Origin: Tsukamurella ocularis
Lineage (GTDB): Bacteria > Actinomycetota > Actinomycetes > Mycobacteriales > Mycobacteriaceae
Direction: 5' to 3'
NCBI RefSeq assembly: GCF_024807615.1
Contig: NZ_JANUCJ010000004.1
Coordinates: forward strand, 186,001 to 250,000
DNA length: 64,000 nucleotides
Below, one piece after another: positions 34,473 to 42,841 of the stretch; position 1 is the first letter of the stretch; each line of letters begins with the position of its first letter. Position numbers and translations under genes: made by a program. The notes under the pieces are model-generated. The model searched no databases and had not been told where the DNA came from. It was given only the letters and a program-made list of their open reading frames with translations.

Positions 34473-35803
34473 CGGATCTCCACCTCCTTGCCTGCGAGAG
34501 CGGGGACGAACGCGGCGGTCAGCCATTCGGGGACGTCGTTCGCGTCCACGCCGGACGCCGCTGCGAACGCCACCCGCGTTGCGCGGGAGTTCTGTGCGGC
34601 GACACCGACCGTCGGCATCTGCGACGGTGCCGAGACGTTCGGCTCGGGCAGCTGGAACCGGCCGTCCTGAGGGCCGACGTTGCGCAGCGGTGGCGCAAAG
34701 GAACCGCCGGCGTGCGGCCCGCCCTTGTATCCGGGGGTCGGCTTTCCCTTGGCGGCGTTGTAGCACGCCGGTCCGCGGTCGTCGAACCAGCGCGGCTCGT
34801 CCTGGTTGGGCAGGTAGCGGCCGCGGGAGTTCGCGATGATCATCGAGATCCGGGCGCCCGGCTGGTTCGTGCCCTCCCCGACGATGCGGTTGGCCTCGGG
34901 CAGGAGCGTTGCGAAACGCTCGAAGGTGCACCCGAACTCGGGGGAGTAGCGGGCCAGGATGGTCAGTGTCGTGTGCGACTTGTTGGCGACGGTGACCAGC
35001 TCGGACCGGTTCGCCTCGAGCAGCCCGGCGGTGCGTCCGGCACCGTCGGCCACCGAGGTCCAGAAGGCGTGGAAGGCCTGTCGCCCGGAGACGACGGTCG
35101 TGTTCGTCGTGCGGAAGGTGTCGAGCGCGGTGATCAGGTCGGGCAGGGCATCGGCGTAGGTGTCGGTGACGGTGGCGAGCGAGCGCAGGGTCGCCTGGAG
35201 GTCGGGCATCACCGCGTTGACGCGCGTGAAGACGGTGGTGAACTGCTCGAAGGCGGTGTTCAGGTTCTTCCCGTTGCCCGACAGACCGTTCGCGAGGGCG
35301 CCCAGCGTGGCGTTGAGATCCTCCGGCGGGACGGCGCGGAGCAGGGGGAGAAGCTTGTCGAAGAGTTGGTTCAGCTCGGTGGCATTGCCGGAGGTGTCGG
35401 TGGAGATCGTCGCGCCATCGCGCAGCGCCGTCGCTCCGGGTGTGCCAGTACCGCCCTGTCCGGCCGGCACCTGCAGAGCCACGTAGCGCTGGCCGAAGAG
35501 CGTTTTGGGCAGGATCCGGGCGGTGACGTCGCCGGGGAGCTGCCGAGCCTGGTCGGGCTTGAGGCCCATCCGGATCACGGTGTGGCCGTCGCGCACGGAG
35601 ACGTCACGGACCGTGCCCACCTCGACTCCGCGCGCTCGGACCTCGGAGTTCACGGGGAGCGACGCACCGGCGGTGTCGGTGTTCAGCTCGACCCAGGTGA
35701 AGGTCTCGAAGCGCTGCTGGTACTTGCCGATGGTGACGACGAGGAACAGGGCGCACACGCCGAAGAAGGCGAGTCCCAGGAGACGGCGGCGGAGCGTGCG
35801 CAT
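34469..35803 (-). CDS. mceA: MceA, MlaD-domain protein
   Basis: A 444-residue Mce protein. Residues 4-25 form the membrane helix, the MlaD domain begins at WVELNTDTAGASLPVNSEVRA, and a helical region runs to about 300. A C-terminal globular part follows with a cysteine pair (FGCTFE, PACYNA). The ATG at 35803 shares one base with the yrbEB stop (TGATG). It is the first Mce subunit after the two permeases, the standard gene order. Confidence 0.9.
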   Translation of the reverse strand: MRTLRRRLLGLAFFGVCALFLVVTIGKYQQRFETFTWVELNTDTAGASLPVNSEVRARGVEVGTVRDVSVRDGHTVIRMGLKPDQARQLPGDVTARILPKTLFGQRYVALQVPAGQGGTGTPGATALRDGATISTDTSGNATELNQLFDKLLPLLRAVPPEDLNATLGALANGLSGNGKNLNTAFEQFTTVFTRVNAVMPDLQATLRSLATVTDTYADALPDLITALDTFRTTNTTVVSGRQAFHAFWTSVADGAGRTAGLLEANRSELVTVANKSHTTLTILARYSPEFGCTFERFATLLPEANRIVGEGTNQPGARISMIIANSRGRYLPNQDEPRWFDDRGPACYNAAKGKPTPGYKGGPHAGGSFAPPLRNVGPQDGRFQLPEPNVSAPSQMPTVGVAAQNSRATRVAFAAASGVDANDVPEWLTAAFVPALAGKEVEIR

Positions 35804-36639
35804 CAGGCGATCTTCACCGTCGTCGTGGTGCCCCAGATCGCGAGGCTGAGGAAGAAGTCGAGCAGCGCGATCGCGACGAGGGACGTGCGCACTGCCCGGC
35901 CGACGGCCATGCCGACACCCGCGGGGCCGCCCGATGCGTGGTAGCCGTAGTAGCAGTGGACGAGCACCAGAACGAAGGCGAAAACCAGCACCTTGCCGAA
36001 CGACCACAGGACGTCGGCGGGCGAGAGGAACAAGTTGAAGTAGTGGTCATACGTACCCGTCGACTGTCCGAGCAACGTGGTGTTGACGAATCTGGTCATG
36101 ACGTACGACGCGAGCAGGCCGACGATGTAGAGCGGGATCACAGCGATGAAGCCGGCGATCGTGCGCGTGGCGGTGAGGAAGGCGATCGACGGGATGGCCA
36201 TGGCCTCGAGCGCGTCGACCTCCTCGGAGATCCGCATCGCTCCGAGTTGTGCGGTGAAGCCGCAGCCGACGGTGGCGGACATCGCCAGCGCGGCCACCAG
36301 GGGCGTCAACTCACGGGTGTTGACGTAGGCCGAGAGGAAGCCGGTCATCACCGAGGCGCCGAGCTGCTGGAGGGCGGCGTTGCCCTGGAGGCCGACGACG
36401 ACGCCGGTGAAGCCGCAGAGCATCAGCACGACGCCCACCGTGCCGGCGATGACGGCGAGCGCGCCGCTGCCGAAGGCCACCTCGGCGAGGACCCGTCCGA
36501 CCTCCTTGGGGTAGCGGCGCAGAGACTGGGGGATGAAGCCGATCGACCGCGCGTAAAAGGACATCTGCTCGCCCGCGCTGTCGAGGACCTTGAGCGGCGC
36601 CTGGACGGCCCGGCGGGTCCTACCGGTGAAGTACGCCAT
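35803..36639 (-). CDS. yrbEB: YrbE-type permease B of the Mce transporter
   Basis: A 278-residue MlaE-family permease with about six membrane helices and the conserved EEVDALEAMAIPSIAFLTATRTIAGF loop that couples to the ATPase (MceG/Mkl, not encoded here). It pairs with YrbEA to form the membrane core of a lipid importer. Only 2 bp separate it from yrbEA. Confidence 0.93.
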   Translation of the reverse strand: MAYFTGRTRRAVQAPLKVLDSAGEQMSFYARSIGFIPQSLRRYPKEVGRVLAEVAFGSGALAVIAGTVGVVLMLCGFTGVVVGLQGNAALQQLGASVMTGFLSAYVNTRELTPLVAALAMSATVGCGFTAQLGAMRISEEVDALEAMAIPSIAFLTATRTIAGFIAVIPLYIVGLLASYVMTRFVNTTLLGQSTGTYDHYFNLFLSPADVLWSFGKVLVFAFVLVLVHCYYGYHASGGPAGVGMAVGRAVRTSLVAIALLDFFLSLAIWGTTTTVKIA

Positions 36640-36641
36640 GT

Positions 36642-37445
36642 CTACGAGCCCTTCGCCGGGACGATCTGGAGGTACACCGCGGTGAGAATGATGTTCGCGA
36701 AGAACAGCAGCAGGAAGGCGATCACCACGGACTGGTTGACGGCGTCACCGACGCCCTTGGGGCCGCCGCCGGGGGTGAGGCCCTTGTACGCGGCCACCAC
36801 GCCGGCGATGAGGCCGAAGACGAGAGCCTTGAGTTCACCGACCAGAAGGTCCGGGAGCTGCGCCAGCGCGGAGAAGGAGGCGAGGTACGCGCCGGGGGTG
36901 CCGTGCTGCAGAACCACGTTGAAGAAGTAGCCACCCACCACGCCGACGACCGAGACCAGGCCGTTGAGAAAGGCACTGACCAACATCATCCCGAGGACGC
37001 GAGGAACCACGAGACGGTGGACGGGGTCGATGCCGAGCACCTCCATCGCTGCGATCTCCTCGCGGACGGTGCGCGCGCCCAGATCGGCGCACACGGCGCT
37101 GCCGGCCGCGCCGGCGACCAGGAGTGCGGTGACCACGGGGGCGCCCTGCTGAACGACGGCGAGGACGCTCGCGGCGCCGGTGAAGCTCTCGGCGCCGAGT
37201 TGGCCGATGAGCGAACCGGTCTGCAGGGAGACGATCGCGCCGAAGGGGACGGCGACCAGCGCCGTCGGAAGAATGGTCACGCTCGCGATGAACCAGGATT
37301 GCTCGATGAATTCGCGGAATTGGAACGGCCGCCGGAAGGTGTTGCGGACGATGCTCGCGAACAGCTGGAAGATCATGCCCACCTGAGTGAGCGCGGAGAC
37401 GCCGCCCTGAGCGACCTTGGTGACGCCGGATTGAATGATCGACAC
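36642..37445 (-). CDS. yrbEA: YrbE-type permease A of the Mce transporter
   Basis: A 267-residue MlaE-family permease. The coupling loop reads REEIAAMEVLGIDPVHRLVVPRV, closely similar to that of YrbEB, and six hydrophobic segments are visible. The start is a GTG at 37445. It is the first gene of the ten-gene operon (yrbEA, yrbEB, mceA-F, mam, mam). A hairpin lies 70 bp upstream. No regulator gene is adjacent, so control is not evident. Confidence 0.93.
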   Translation of the reverse strand: MSIIQSGVTKVAQGGVSALTQVGMIFQLFASIVRNTFRRPFQFREFIEQSWFIASVTILPTALVAVPFGAIVSLQTGSLIGQLGAESFTGAASVLAVVQQGAPVVTALLVAGAAGSAVCADLGARTVREEIAAMEVLGIDPVHRLVVPRVLGMMLVSAFLNGLVSVVGVVGGYFFNVVLQHGTPGAYLASFSALAQLPDLLVGELKALVFGLIAGVVAAYKGLTPGGGPKGVGDAVNQSVVIAFLLLFFANIILTAVYLQIVPAKGS

Positions 37446-37919
37446 GGGCCCTCACACTGCTAGCTGCACGGAGATGTCCGGGGGGCCGGGACCGCCGTGC
37501 CCCGAGCCTCCTCGGAGCAGGGGTAGATTAGCCCCTGCTCCCGACTAGCCACACATTCGTTACGTGATGGGATGACGAACTGCGCGCTGCGGGATCCGCA
37601 GCGACCCGGCGGGTATCGCAGTGCCGCGCCCTCGGCCTCACGGGCTTGTTCCGCCGCCACATTGCTGCCCTCGGATCGGCTACCCGTCCTGACCTGCTCG
37701 AACGTCAGCGGGGAGCGGTCGCACGTGGCACGCCCGCCACGGCTGTGCGCTGCCGTCCGGCGCGCCTGTGCCGCGTAGGAGGGCGAATGTCGTCGTGTGG
37801 TGTACATCACAATTCTTCTTTACGTGTGAGTAAGATCATGAGCGCTTGTGGCCGAGTGGTGGCGTGCGAGCGCGGGTTCAGACCTCGTCGGATGCGTCCG
37901 CTGACGCGCTGGGTTCGAC
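37446..37919. other. Intergenic region upstream of mce operon
   Basis: A 474-bp gap holding the mce promoter on the minus strand and the 3' end of the CBS gene transcript. It includes the hairpin at 37514-37541 and an AT-rich stretch at 37800-37840. The stretch 37848-37930 superficially resembles a tRNA but does not fold. I see no convincing gene here. Confidence 0.6.
37514..37541 (-). other. Perfect hairpin in the mce upstream region
   Basis: Arms GGAGCAGGGG and CCCCTGCTCC (10 bp, no mismatch) enclose the loop TAGATTAG. It lies 69-96 bp ahead of the yrbEA GTG. It may be an operator, an attenuator in the operon leader, or a terminator of the upstream minus-strand transcript. Confidence 0.6.
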
Positions 37920-38360
37920 TCATCTGCGGGTCGACGACCGAGTGCGTGCCGAGGGGCGCCGGCGCCGCATGTCGTCGACACCGTCGTCGGTGCAGAATCC
38001 GGTCCGGCTGGCCTTGAGGCACAGCAGCCCCCGTAAACGCAGGTCGTCGTCCACGACGGCGAGGCGCCGGACCCCGGTGGTGATCATGTGGGAGCGGAGC
38101 CGGGCGGCCGGCACCCCGGGCGCGGTGGTGCGCTCCGCGAGAGATGCCACAGTGAGCGCGGGGGCGGCGTCGTCCGTAGTCCCGGTCAGGTCGTCGCGGT
38201 CCAGTGTTCCGACGAGCGCTCCGTCACGGATCAGCAGGAGCAGGTGGAGCTTGGGGCTCGTCGCGAACGCTGTACGCGCCGCGCCGACGGTGATATCGGC
38301 CGGATGCACGGTCGGGCGCCGCAGCATCACGTCGGCGACGGTCACCGTCGGCGGCGTCAT
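37920..38360 (-). CDS. CBS-domain protein
   Basis: A 146-residue protein with a pair of CBS motifs: VADVMLRRPTVHPADITVGAARTAF...LLLLIRDGALVGTLDRDDL, and LRSHMITTGVRRLAVVDDDLRLRGLLCL. CBS pairs bind adenine nucleotides and regulate partner proteins. The C-terminus is short and basic. Its ATG overlaps the stop of the molybdopterin oxidoreductase gene (ATGA), so the two are co-translated, and it may sense nucleotide state for that enzyme. That role is inferred, not shown. Confidence 0.8.
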   Translation of the reverse strand: MTPPTVTVADVMLRRPTVHPADITVGAARTAFATSPKLHLLLLIRDGALVGTLDRDDLTGTTDDAAPALTVASLAERTTAPGVPAARLRSHMITTGVRRLAVVDDDLRLRGLLCLKASRTGFCTDDGVDDMRRRRPSARTRSSTRR

Positions 38361-40846
38361 GTCGAGACCGGCTCGATGCGGGCGGGCACGTACTTGTGCC
38401 ACGGTGTCCCGGCGAACCAGTCGCGGTACTTCGCGCTGGTGAGCTCGTTGGGGGCGATGCCGGGCCGCGTGAGGCCGTCCTCGCCGGGGTAGTCGAGGCC
38501 GAGACCGTTGGGCAGTGAGACGTGGCCGGCGCGCATCGTGTCGCTGATCTCGATCGAGGACTCCAGCGAGCCCGCCTCGGTCGTGATCCGCACCCGCGAT
38601 TGCGGCTCCAGACCGAGGCGGTCCGCGTCCTCGGCGCTGATCCGCAGTGCGCCGTCGGCGTCCCGCCGCCGCCACGTGGGATCACGGATGATCGTGTTGG
38701 CGGTGAAGGACCGCCGTTCGCCGGCCATCAGGACGAAGGGGAACTCCTCCGAGGTCCACGACGACGGCGCCTCCCGGAGCTCGTCGGCCTTGGCCAACAG
38801 CTCGGGGATGGCGACGGTGAAGCGGTTGTCCTTCCGCAACACGTAGTCCCAGGCGTTCTCCCACTCGTCGACGGAGAACGTGACGCCGGACCGCTCGCGC
38901 AGGACGGCCTCGAAGAGCTGCTGTCCCGGCCGCATGCCCGAGCCGGTGAAGCCCGCGCGGGCAACGGAATCCGGGTGGGACAGCGCGCACAGCTGGGCCG
39001 CTCCCCACAGGATCGCGGCGCTGCGCGCACCGTCGGGCAGGGTGGGCCCCAGCGTCTCGTACAGGACGTACCCGACGAGGCGGAGCAGCGACGGTTCCGC
39101 GGCCGCGGCGGAGAAGAACGCGAGCGCGAACGCGTCGGTGCCGGCCGAGAGTGCGGTGCGAAGCCGGTCCAGGAGCCCGGTGTCGACGGCGCCGAGCTCG
39201 CGGAGCAGGCGGGCGTAGATCTCCGGCTCGGGCAGAGTGCCCGGCCGCGGAGCGAGGAGTGGCGCACGCAGCTGGAAGGCGTTGTGCGGGAACTCCATGG
39301 TGAAGAAGGTGCACTCCCACTTCTCGAACTGGCTCGATGCGGGCAGCACGTAGTCGGCCTGGCGAGCGGTCTCGGTCATCGCGACGTCGACGACGACGGT
39401 GAGCTCGCAGGCCTGCATCGCCTCGATGAACCGCCGCGACTCCGGCAGAGAATGAGCGGGGTTCGAACTGTCGATCCACATGGCGCGGAGGCGATCCGGA
39501 TGATCGGTGAGGATCTCGTCCGCGATCGAATTGCACGGCATGAGTCCGCCGATGATCCGCGCACCCGTGACGGGCGTCGTGCGCTCGGTCGTCGGCTGCT
39601 GCTCGGCGGCGAGCCCCGCGCTCATCATCGGTGCCATTCGAGTGAGCAGCGCGTGCGCGGCGGAATCGATGAGCGCGTGGGGGAGCGGCGTTCCGGCGAC
39701 CGCGGGCACGGCGCGGGAGAGCCCGGCGGCACCCAGTGCGACTCCCTTCGCGATCGTCCGGCGCGCCGCCTTCGCCGCTCCACTCGACGGTGTTCGCCGC
39801 GTGCGACGGGGGTCTCCTCCGGGGGAGCCGATGGGGGAGGAGAACCACGAGTGCAGGAACATCGTGCCGGCACGGCCGAAGTTGCCGGTGAGGATCCACA
39901 GCAACTTGTTCAGGTATGAGACGAGCGTGCTGTTCGGTGCTTGCTGAACGCCGAGGTCCTCGTACGTCGTCGCGCTTGCCGCGGTCGCGAACCGGCGGGT
40001 CGCCGCGCGGATCAAGGCCTCGTCGACGCCGCACGTGGCGGCGTACTGGCCGACGGGGATCCGTCGCAAGACGACGAGCACGTCGTCCATTCCGTCGGTG
40101 TGCTCATCGACGAACGCGTGGTCGATCAGGTCCTCCTCGACCAGGACGCCGAGCATCGCCGCGAGGCACCATGCGTCGGTGCCGGGCTGGACCTGCAGGT
40201 GGAAGTCGGCCATCGCCGCGGTCTCGCTTCGGCGCGGGTCGAGCACGATCATCGAGCGTGCGGGATCCTTGGCGATCTCCTTGAGCACTGGCCTGGCGCG
40301 CGGGAAGGAGTGCGTCTGCCAAGGGTTCTTGCCGAGGAACATCACCACTTCCGCGTGCTCGAAGTCGCCCTTGGTGTGGGTGCCGTAGAGCTGCGCGTCG
40401 ACCCAGGCCTCGCCCGTCTTCTCCTGGGCGAGCGCGTTCGAGTAGAACCGGGTGCCGAGCGCCGCACGTAGCGACTGTCCGTACGCCGCGGGTAGGTGAT
40501 TCCCCTGCCCGGCTCCGGAGTAGTAGAGGATCCGTTCGCCGCCGTGCGTCTCCTTCACGGCGGTGAGCCGCGCGGCGATCTCCGAGATCGCGGTGTCCCA
40601 GTCGATCTCCTCATACGTCCCGTCCGGGCGGCGGCGCAGCGGCGAGGTCAGCCGGTCGCGCCCGTTCTGGTAGAGGTCCAGGCGGAGCGGCTTCTCGCAG
40701 GTGTAGCCGTGCGACGTCGCGTGCTCCTTGTCGCCGCGGATCTTGGCCAGCCGCCCGTCCTGCACCTGGATCTCCAGGCCGCAGTTGCACTCGCAGAGGA
40801 TGCATGCGGACTTCTGCCAGTCGGTGGTGGGCGCCTCGGGGGTCAT
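38357..40846 (-). CDS. Molybdopterin-dependent oxidoreductase (FdhF/NarB-like)
   Basis: An 829-residue enzyme of the DMSO reductase family. The N-terminal [4Fe-4S] motif is C14-x2-C17-x3-C21 and a later C in GYTCEKP. Then come the molybdopterin domains (ERILYYSGAGQGNHLP; VVMFLGKNPWQTHSFPRARPVLKEI; AMWIDSSNPAHSLPESRRF) and the C-terminal dinucleotide-binding domain (FVLMAGERRSFTANTIIRDPTWRR). It could be a formate dehydrogenase, nitrate reductase or other reductase; no catalytic selenocysteine or clear partner decides. It diverges from the TetR gene with an operator-like palindrome at its start and is coupled to the CBS gene. Confidence 0.88.
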   Translation of the reverse strand: MTPEAPTTDWQKSACILCECNCGLEIQVQDGRLAKIRGDKEHATSHGYTCEKPLRLDLYQNGRDRLTSPLRRRPDGTYEEIDWDTAISEIAARLTAVKETHGGERILYYSGAGQGNHLPAAYGQSLRAALGTRFYSNALAQEKTGEAWVDAQLYGTHTKGDFEHAEVVMFLGKNPWQTHSFPRARPVLKEIAKDPARSMIVLDPRRSETAAMADFHLQVQPGTDAWCLAAMLGVLVEEDLIDHAFVDEHTDGMDDVLVVLRRIPVGQYAATCGVDEALIRAATRRFATAASATTYEDLGVQQAPNSTLVSYLNKLLWILTGNFGRAGTMFLHSWFSSPIGSPGGDPRRTRRTPSSGAAKAARRTIAKGVALGAAGLSRAVPAVAGTPLPHALIDSAAHALLTRMAPMMSAGLAAEQQPTTERTTPVTGARIIGGLMPCNSIADEILTDHPDRLRAMWIDSSNPAHSLPESRRFIEAMQACELTVVVDVAMTETARQADYVLPASSQFEKWECTFFTMEFPHNAFQLRAPLLAPRPGTLPEPEIYARLLRELGAVDTGLLDRLRTALSAGTDAFALAFFSAAAAEPSLLRLVGYVLYETLGPTLPDGARSAAILWGAAQLCALSHPDSVARAGFTGSGMRPGQQLFEAVLRERSGVTFSVDEWENAWDYVLRKDNRFTVAIPELLAKADELREAPSSWTSEEFPFVLMAGERRSFTANTIIRDPTWRRRDADGALRISAEDADRLGLEPQSRVRITTEAGSLESSIEISDTMRAGHVSLPNGLGLDYPGEDGLTRPGIAPNELTSAKYRDWFAGTPWHKYVPARIEPVST

Positions 40847-40849
40847 GGT

Positions 40850-40870
40850 CCTAGTATGGACTAGGCCATA
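40850..40870. promoter_or_regulatory. Overlapping palindromes between oxidoreductase and TetR genes
   Basis: CCTAGT-ATGG-ACTAGG (40850-40865) overlaps TATGGACTAGGCCATA (40855-40870, one mismatched pair). They sit 4 bp upstream of the oxidoreductase ATG and 31 bp upstream of the TetR GTG. On the minus strand the -10-like CATACT falls inside, so a bound repressor would block it. Confidence 0.65.
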
Positions 40871-40900
40871 ATCCAGAGCAAGGGTTGAGAGGGGTGCACA

Positions 40901-41476
40901 GTGGCACCACGGGGAGACACCCGACGACGCATGCTGCTCAGTGCCGTCGATCTGATGCGGGAGCGGGGCGCAGCCGGGGTGACCATCGACGCCGTGCTCG
41001 AACGCAGCGGCGCCCCTCGCGGCTCCGTCTACCACCACTTCCCGGGTGGCCGCGCCGAACTCGTCGCGGACGCGCTCGATTTCGCGGGAGAGTCGATCAC
41101 CGCGCTCGTCGAGGGCGCTTCGGGGGACGGTGCCGTCGAGGCCCTGCGCCGGTTCTCGGCCTTCTGGATCGCCGTCCTGCGCGGCTCGGACTTCGCAGCG
41201 GGCTGTCCCGTGGTGTCGGTCGCCGTGGGCGGTTCGTCCGACGAGGAGCACCTCCGTCCGGTGATCGCGCACACGATGCGGCGCTGGCGGGAGGTCCTCG
41301 CCGCGGGGATGGTGGCCGACGGGCTCGACCCGGGTGCGGCCGAGAGTCTCGCGACGATGGTGATCGCCTCGATCGAGGGGGCGATCATCCTGTGCCGGGT
41401 GGAGCGATCCGTCGAGCCCTTGGACGACGTCGTGGGGCACCTGGAGGCACTGATCTCGGCCGCGTCCCTGGCGTGA
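40901..41476 (+). CDS. TetR-family regulator beside the Mo-oxidoreductase
   Basis: A 191-residue TetR/LmrA-type protein. The DNA-binding domain is residues about 8-55, RRRMLLSAVDLMRERGAAGVTIDAVLERSGAPRGSVYHHFPGGRAEL, with SVYHHFPGG as the characteristic recognition helix turn. The C-terminal domain contains FAAGCPVVSVAVG, a TetR_C LmrA/YxaF-like motif. GTG start. It is divergent from the oxidoreductase gene and probably binds the palindromes in between. The second TetR protein at 42278 is a distant paralogue. Confidence 0.9.
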   Translation: MAPRGDTRRRMLLSAVDLMRERGAAGVTIDAVLERSGAPRGSVYHHFPGGRAELVADALDFAGESITALVEGASGDGAVEALRRFSAFWIAVLRGSDFAAGCPVVSVAVGGSSDEEHLRPVIAHTMRRWREVLAAGMVADGLDPGAAESLATMVIASIEGAIILCRVERSVEPLDDVVGHLEALISAASLA

Positions 41477-41702
41477 CCGGGGCTCGGGCGCGCCGCCGCA
41501 TCGACGCCTGCCTCCCCCCTGGCGACCACCCGGCGTGAATTCTTCGGCGACGATACTGAACTCGAACGGGCGCGCGTCCTGGCGACCGGGATCGTCGACG
41601 CCGTGGGTCGTCCTCGCATCGGCGCGTGGCCGTCCCGGTCGTTGCGGCAGGTGTCGCTGTCCTCGCTGCCGTCGTCGGTGAACGGTTCGATCGCCGCGCG
41701 GG
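41477..41702 (+). other. Gap with a possible gene remnant
   Basis: After the TetR stop the same frame stays open and encodes TTRREFFGDDTELERARVLA and then TGIVDAVGRPRIGAWP before a TGA at about 41711. The composition looks protein-like but it has no start codon context. It may be a decayed gene or chance. No other signal is seen. Confidence 0.25.
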
Positions 41703-42155
41703 CTACGGCGTGATCGCTGGGTAGATCAGGCACGTGGTGGTGCCGTGCGCGACGAGCCGGCCGCGCTCGTCCTCGACCCGGCCCTCCGCTGTCGCGACCT
41801 GACGGCCGCCGTGGATGACCCGACCGGTCGCAGTGAGGTGGACGCCGTCGGTGGGCACGGTGCGCACGTAGTTCACCTTCAGCTCCAGGGTTCCATAGCC
41901 CACGCCGGGGCCGAGCGTGGTGTGCACGGCGCAACCCATGACCGAGTCCAGCAGGGTGGCGCAGATCCCACCGTGCACGCTGCCGAGGGGGTTTGCGAAG
42001 TCGGTGCGGGTGTCGAGGCTGAAGGTGACCTCGCCCTCGTTCACCTCGTCGATGCGCATGCCCAGCAGGCCGCCGATGCCGTGCTCCGTGACGGGCAGTG
42101 CGGCGGCTGCGCGCAGTAGCTCCAGGCCGCTGGGGATCTCGTTCGTGGTCGACAT
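41703..42155 (-). CDS. PaaI-type hotdog thioesterase
   Basis: A 150-residue hotdog-fold protein with the PaaI/COG2050 signature: NPLGSVHGGICATLLDSVMGCAVHTTL carries the HGG active-site loop, followed by LKVNYVRTVPTDGVHLTATGRVIHGGRQVATAEGRVEDERGRLVAHGTTT. Such proteins hydrolyse acyl- or phenylacetyl-CoA thioesters. The ATG at 42155 follows a GGAGCGAGC ribosome site. It is divergent from a TetR gene with a perfect 20-bp palindrome between, and is probably the regulated target. Confidence 0.85.
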   Translation of the reverse strand: MSTTNEIPSGLELLRAAAALPVTEHGIGGLLGMRIDEVNEGEVTFSLDTRTDFANPLGSVHGGICATLLDSVMGCAVHTTLGPGVGYGTLELKVNYVRTVPTDGVHLTATGRVIHGGRQVATAEGRVEDERGRLVAHGTTTCLIYPAITP

Positions 42156-42195
42156 GCTCGCTCCTTCGATCGGATGATGCGCTTCCCGCACCGCC

Positions 42196-42215
42196 TAGTA
42201 TACCGATCGGTATAC
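42196..42215. promoter_or_regulatory. 20-bp perfect palindrome, bidirectional operator/promoter
   Basis: AGTATACCGATCGGTATACT contains TATACT at its right end on the plus strand (toward tetR, 42278) and at its left end on the minus strand (toward the thioesterase, 42155). It is thus both -10 elements at once, and one repressor would shut both promoters. Confidence 0.8.
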
Positions 42216-42277
42216 TTGCGGTCCATGGGTGTTGCGTAAAGGTGGCGCGGCACCCGGCGATCCGACAAGGAGGAGCG

Positions 42278-42835
42278 ATGAATTCCAGGGACGACCTGAT
42301 ACGTGCCACCATCGCTCTGATGCGTGATCACGGCGTGGCCGGTACGGGCGTCGCCGACATCATCGAGGGCAGCGGTCGTTCGCGACGCACCGTCTACATG
42401 AACTTTCCGGGTGGGAAGTCGGAGCTCGTGGACACCGCGACGCGGACGGCGGGCCGCTACATCGCGGGTCTGATCGAGGCGGCGATCGCGAAGTCGACCG
42501 GCCGCACCGACATGCTCGAGCAGGTCGGGGCAGCCTGGCGACAGGTTCTGGTCTCGTCCGGGTTCAGGTCGGGTTGTCCGATCGTTGCAGCAGCCCTGGG
42601 GAGGGCGGATTCCGGTCCCGCAGCGGATGCGGCAGGGGAGGCGTTCGAGACCTGGATCGCTCTGCTGGCGAACCGGTTCGAGGAGGATGGCGGAGGGGCG
42701 AGGGCGGCGCGAAGGGCGGCGACAACCATCATCGCCGCCATCGAGGGCGCGGTGATCATGAGTAGCGCGACGCGATCCACGCAGCCGCTCGACGATGTCG
42801 AGGCGTCGCTGCTCGCGATGTACGGCGACCGCTAG
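42278..42835 (+). CDS. TetR-family regulator beside the thioesterase
   Basis: A 185-residue TetR protein. DNA-binding domain residues 1-52: DDLIRATIALMRDHGVAGTGVADIIEGSGRSRRTVYMNFPGGKSELV, recognition helix TVYMNFPGG. The ligand domain has FRSGCPIVAAALG, a motif shared with the regulator at 40901, showing common origin. The ATG follows an AAGGAGGAGCG ribosome site. Its likely operator is the palindrome at 42196-42215. Confidence 0.9.
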   Translation: MNSRDDLIRATIALMRDHGVAGTGVADIIEGSGRSRRTVYMNFPGGKSELVDTATRTAGRYIAGLIEAAIAKSTGRTDMLEQVGAAWRQVLVSSGFRSGCPIVAAALGRADSGPAADAAGEAFETWIALLANRFEEDGGGARAARRAATTIIAAIEGAVIMSSATRSTQPLDDVEASLLAMYGDR

Positions 42836-42841
42836 GAGGAT

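Noticed and set aside
37460-37810. 116-codon minus-strand frame upstream of yrbEA
   Set aside because: It spans the hairpin and probable promoter, starts without a ribosome site, and has no family features.
37848-37930. tRNA-like stretch with a GTGGCCGAGTGG D-arm and a GGGTTCGACTC T-loop
   Set aside because: The would-be T stem (CTGGG with CTCAT) and acceptor arms do not pair, so no cloverleaf forms.
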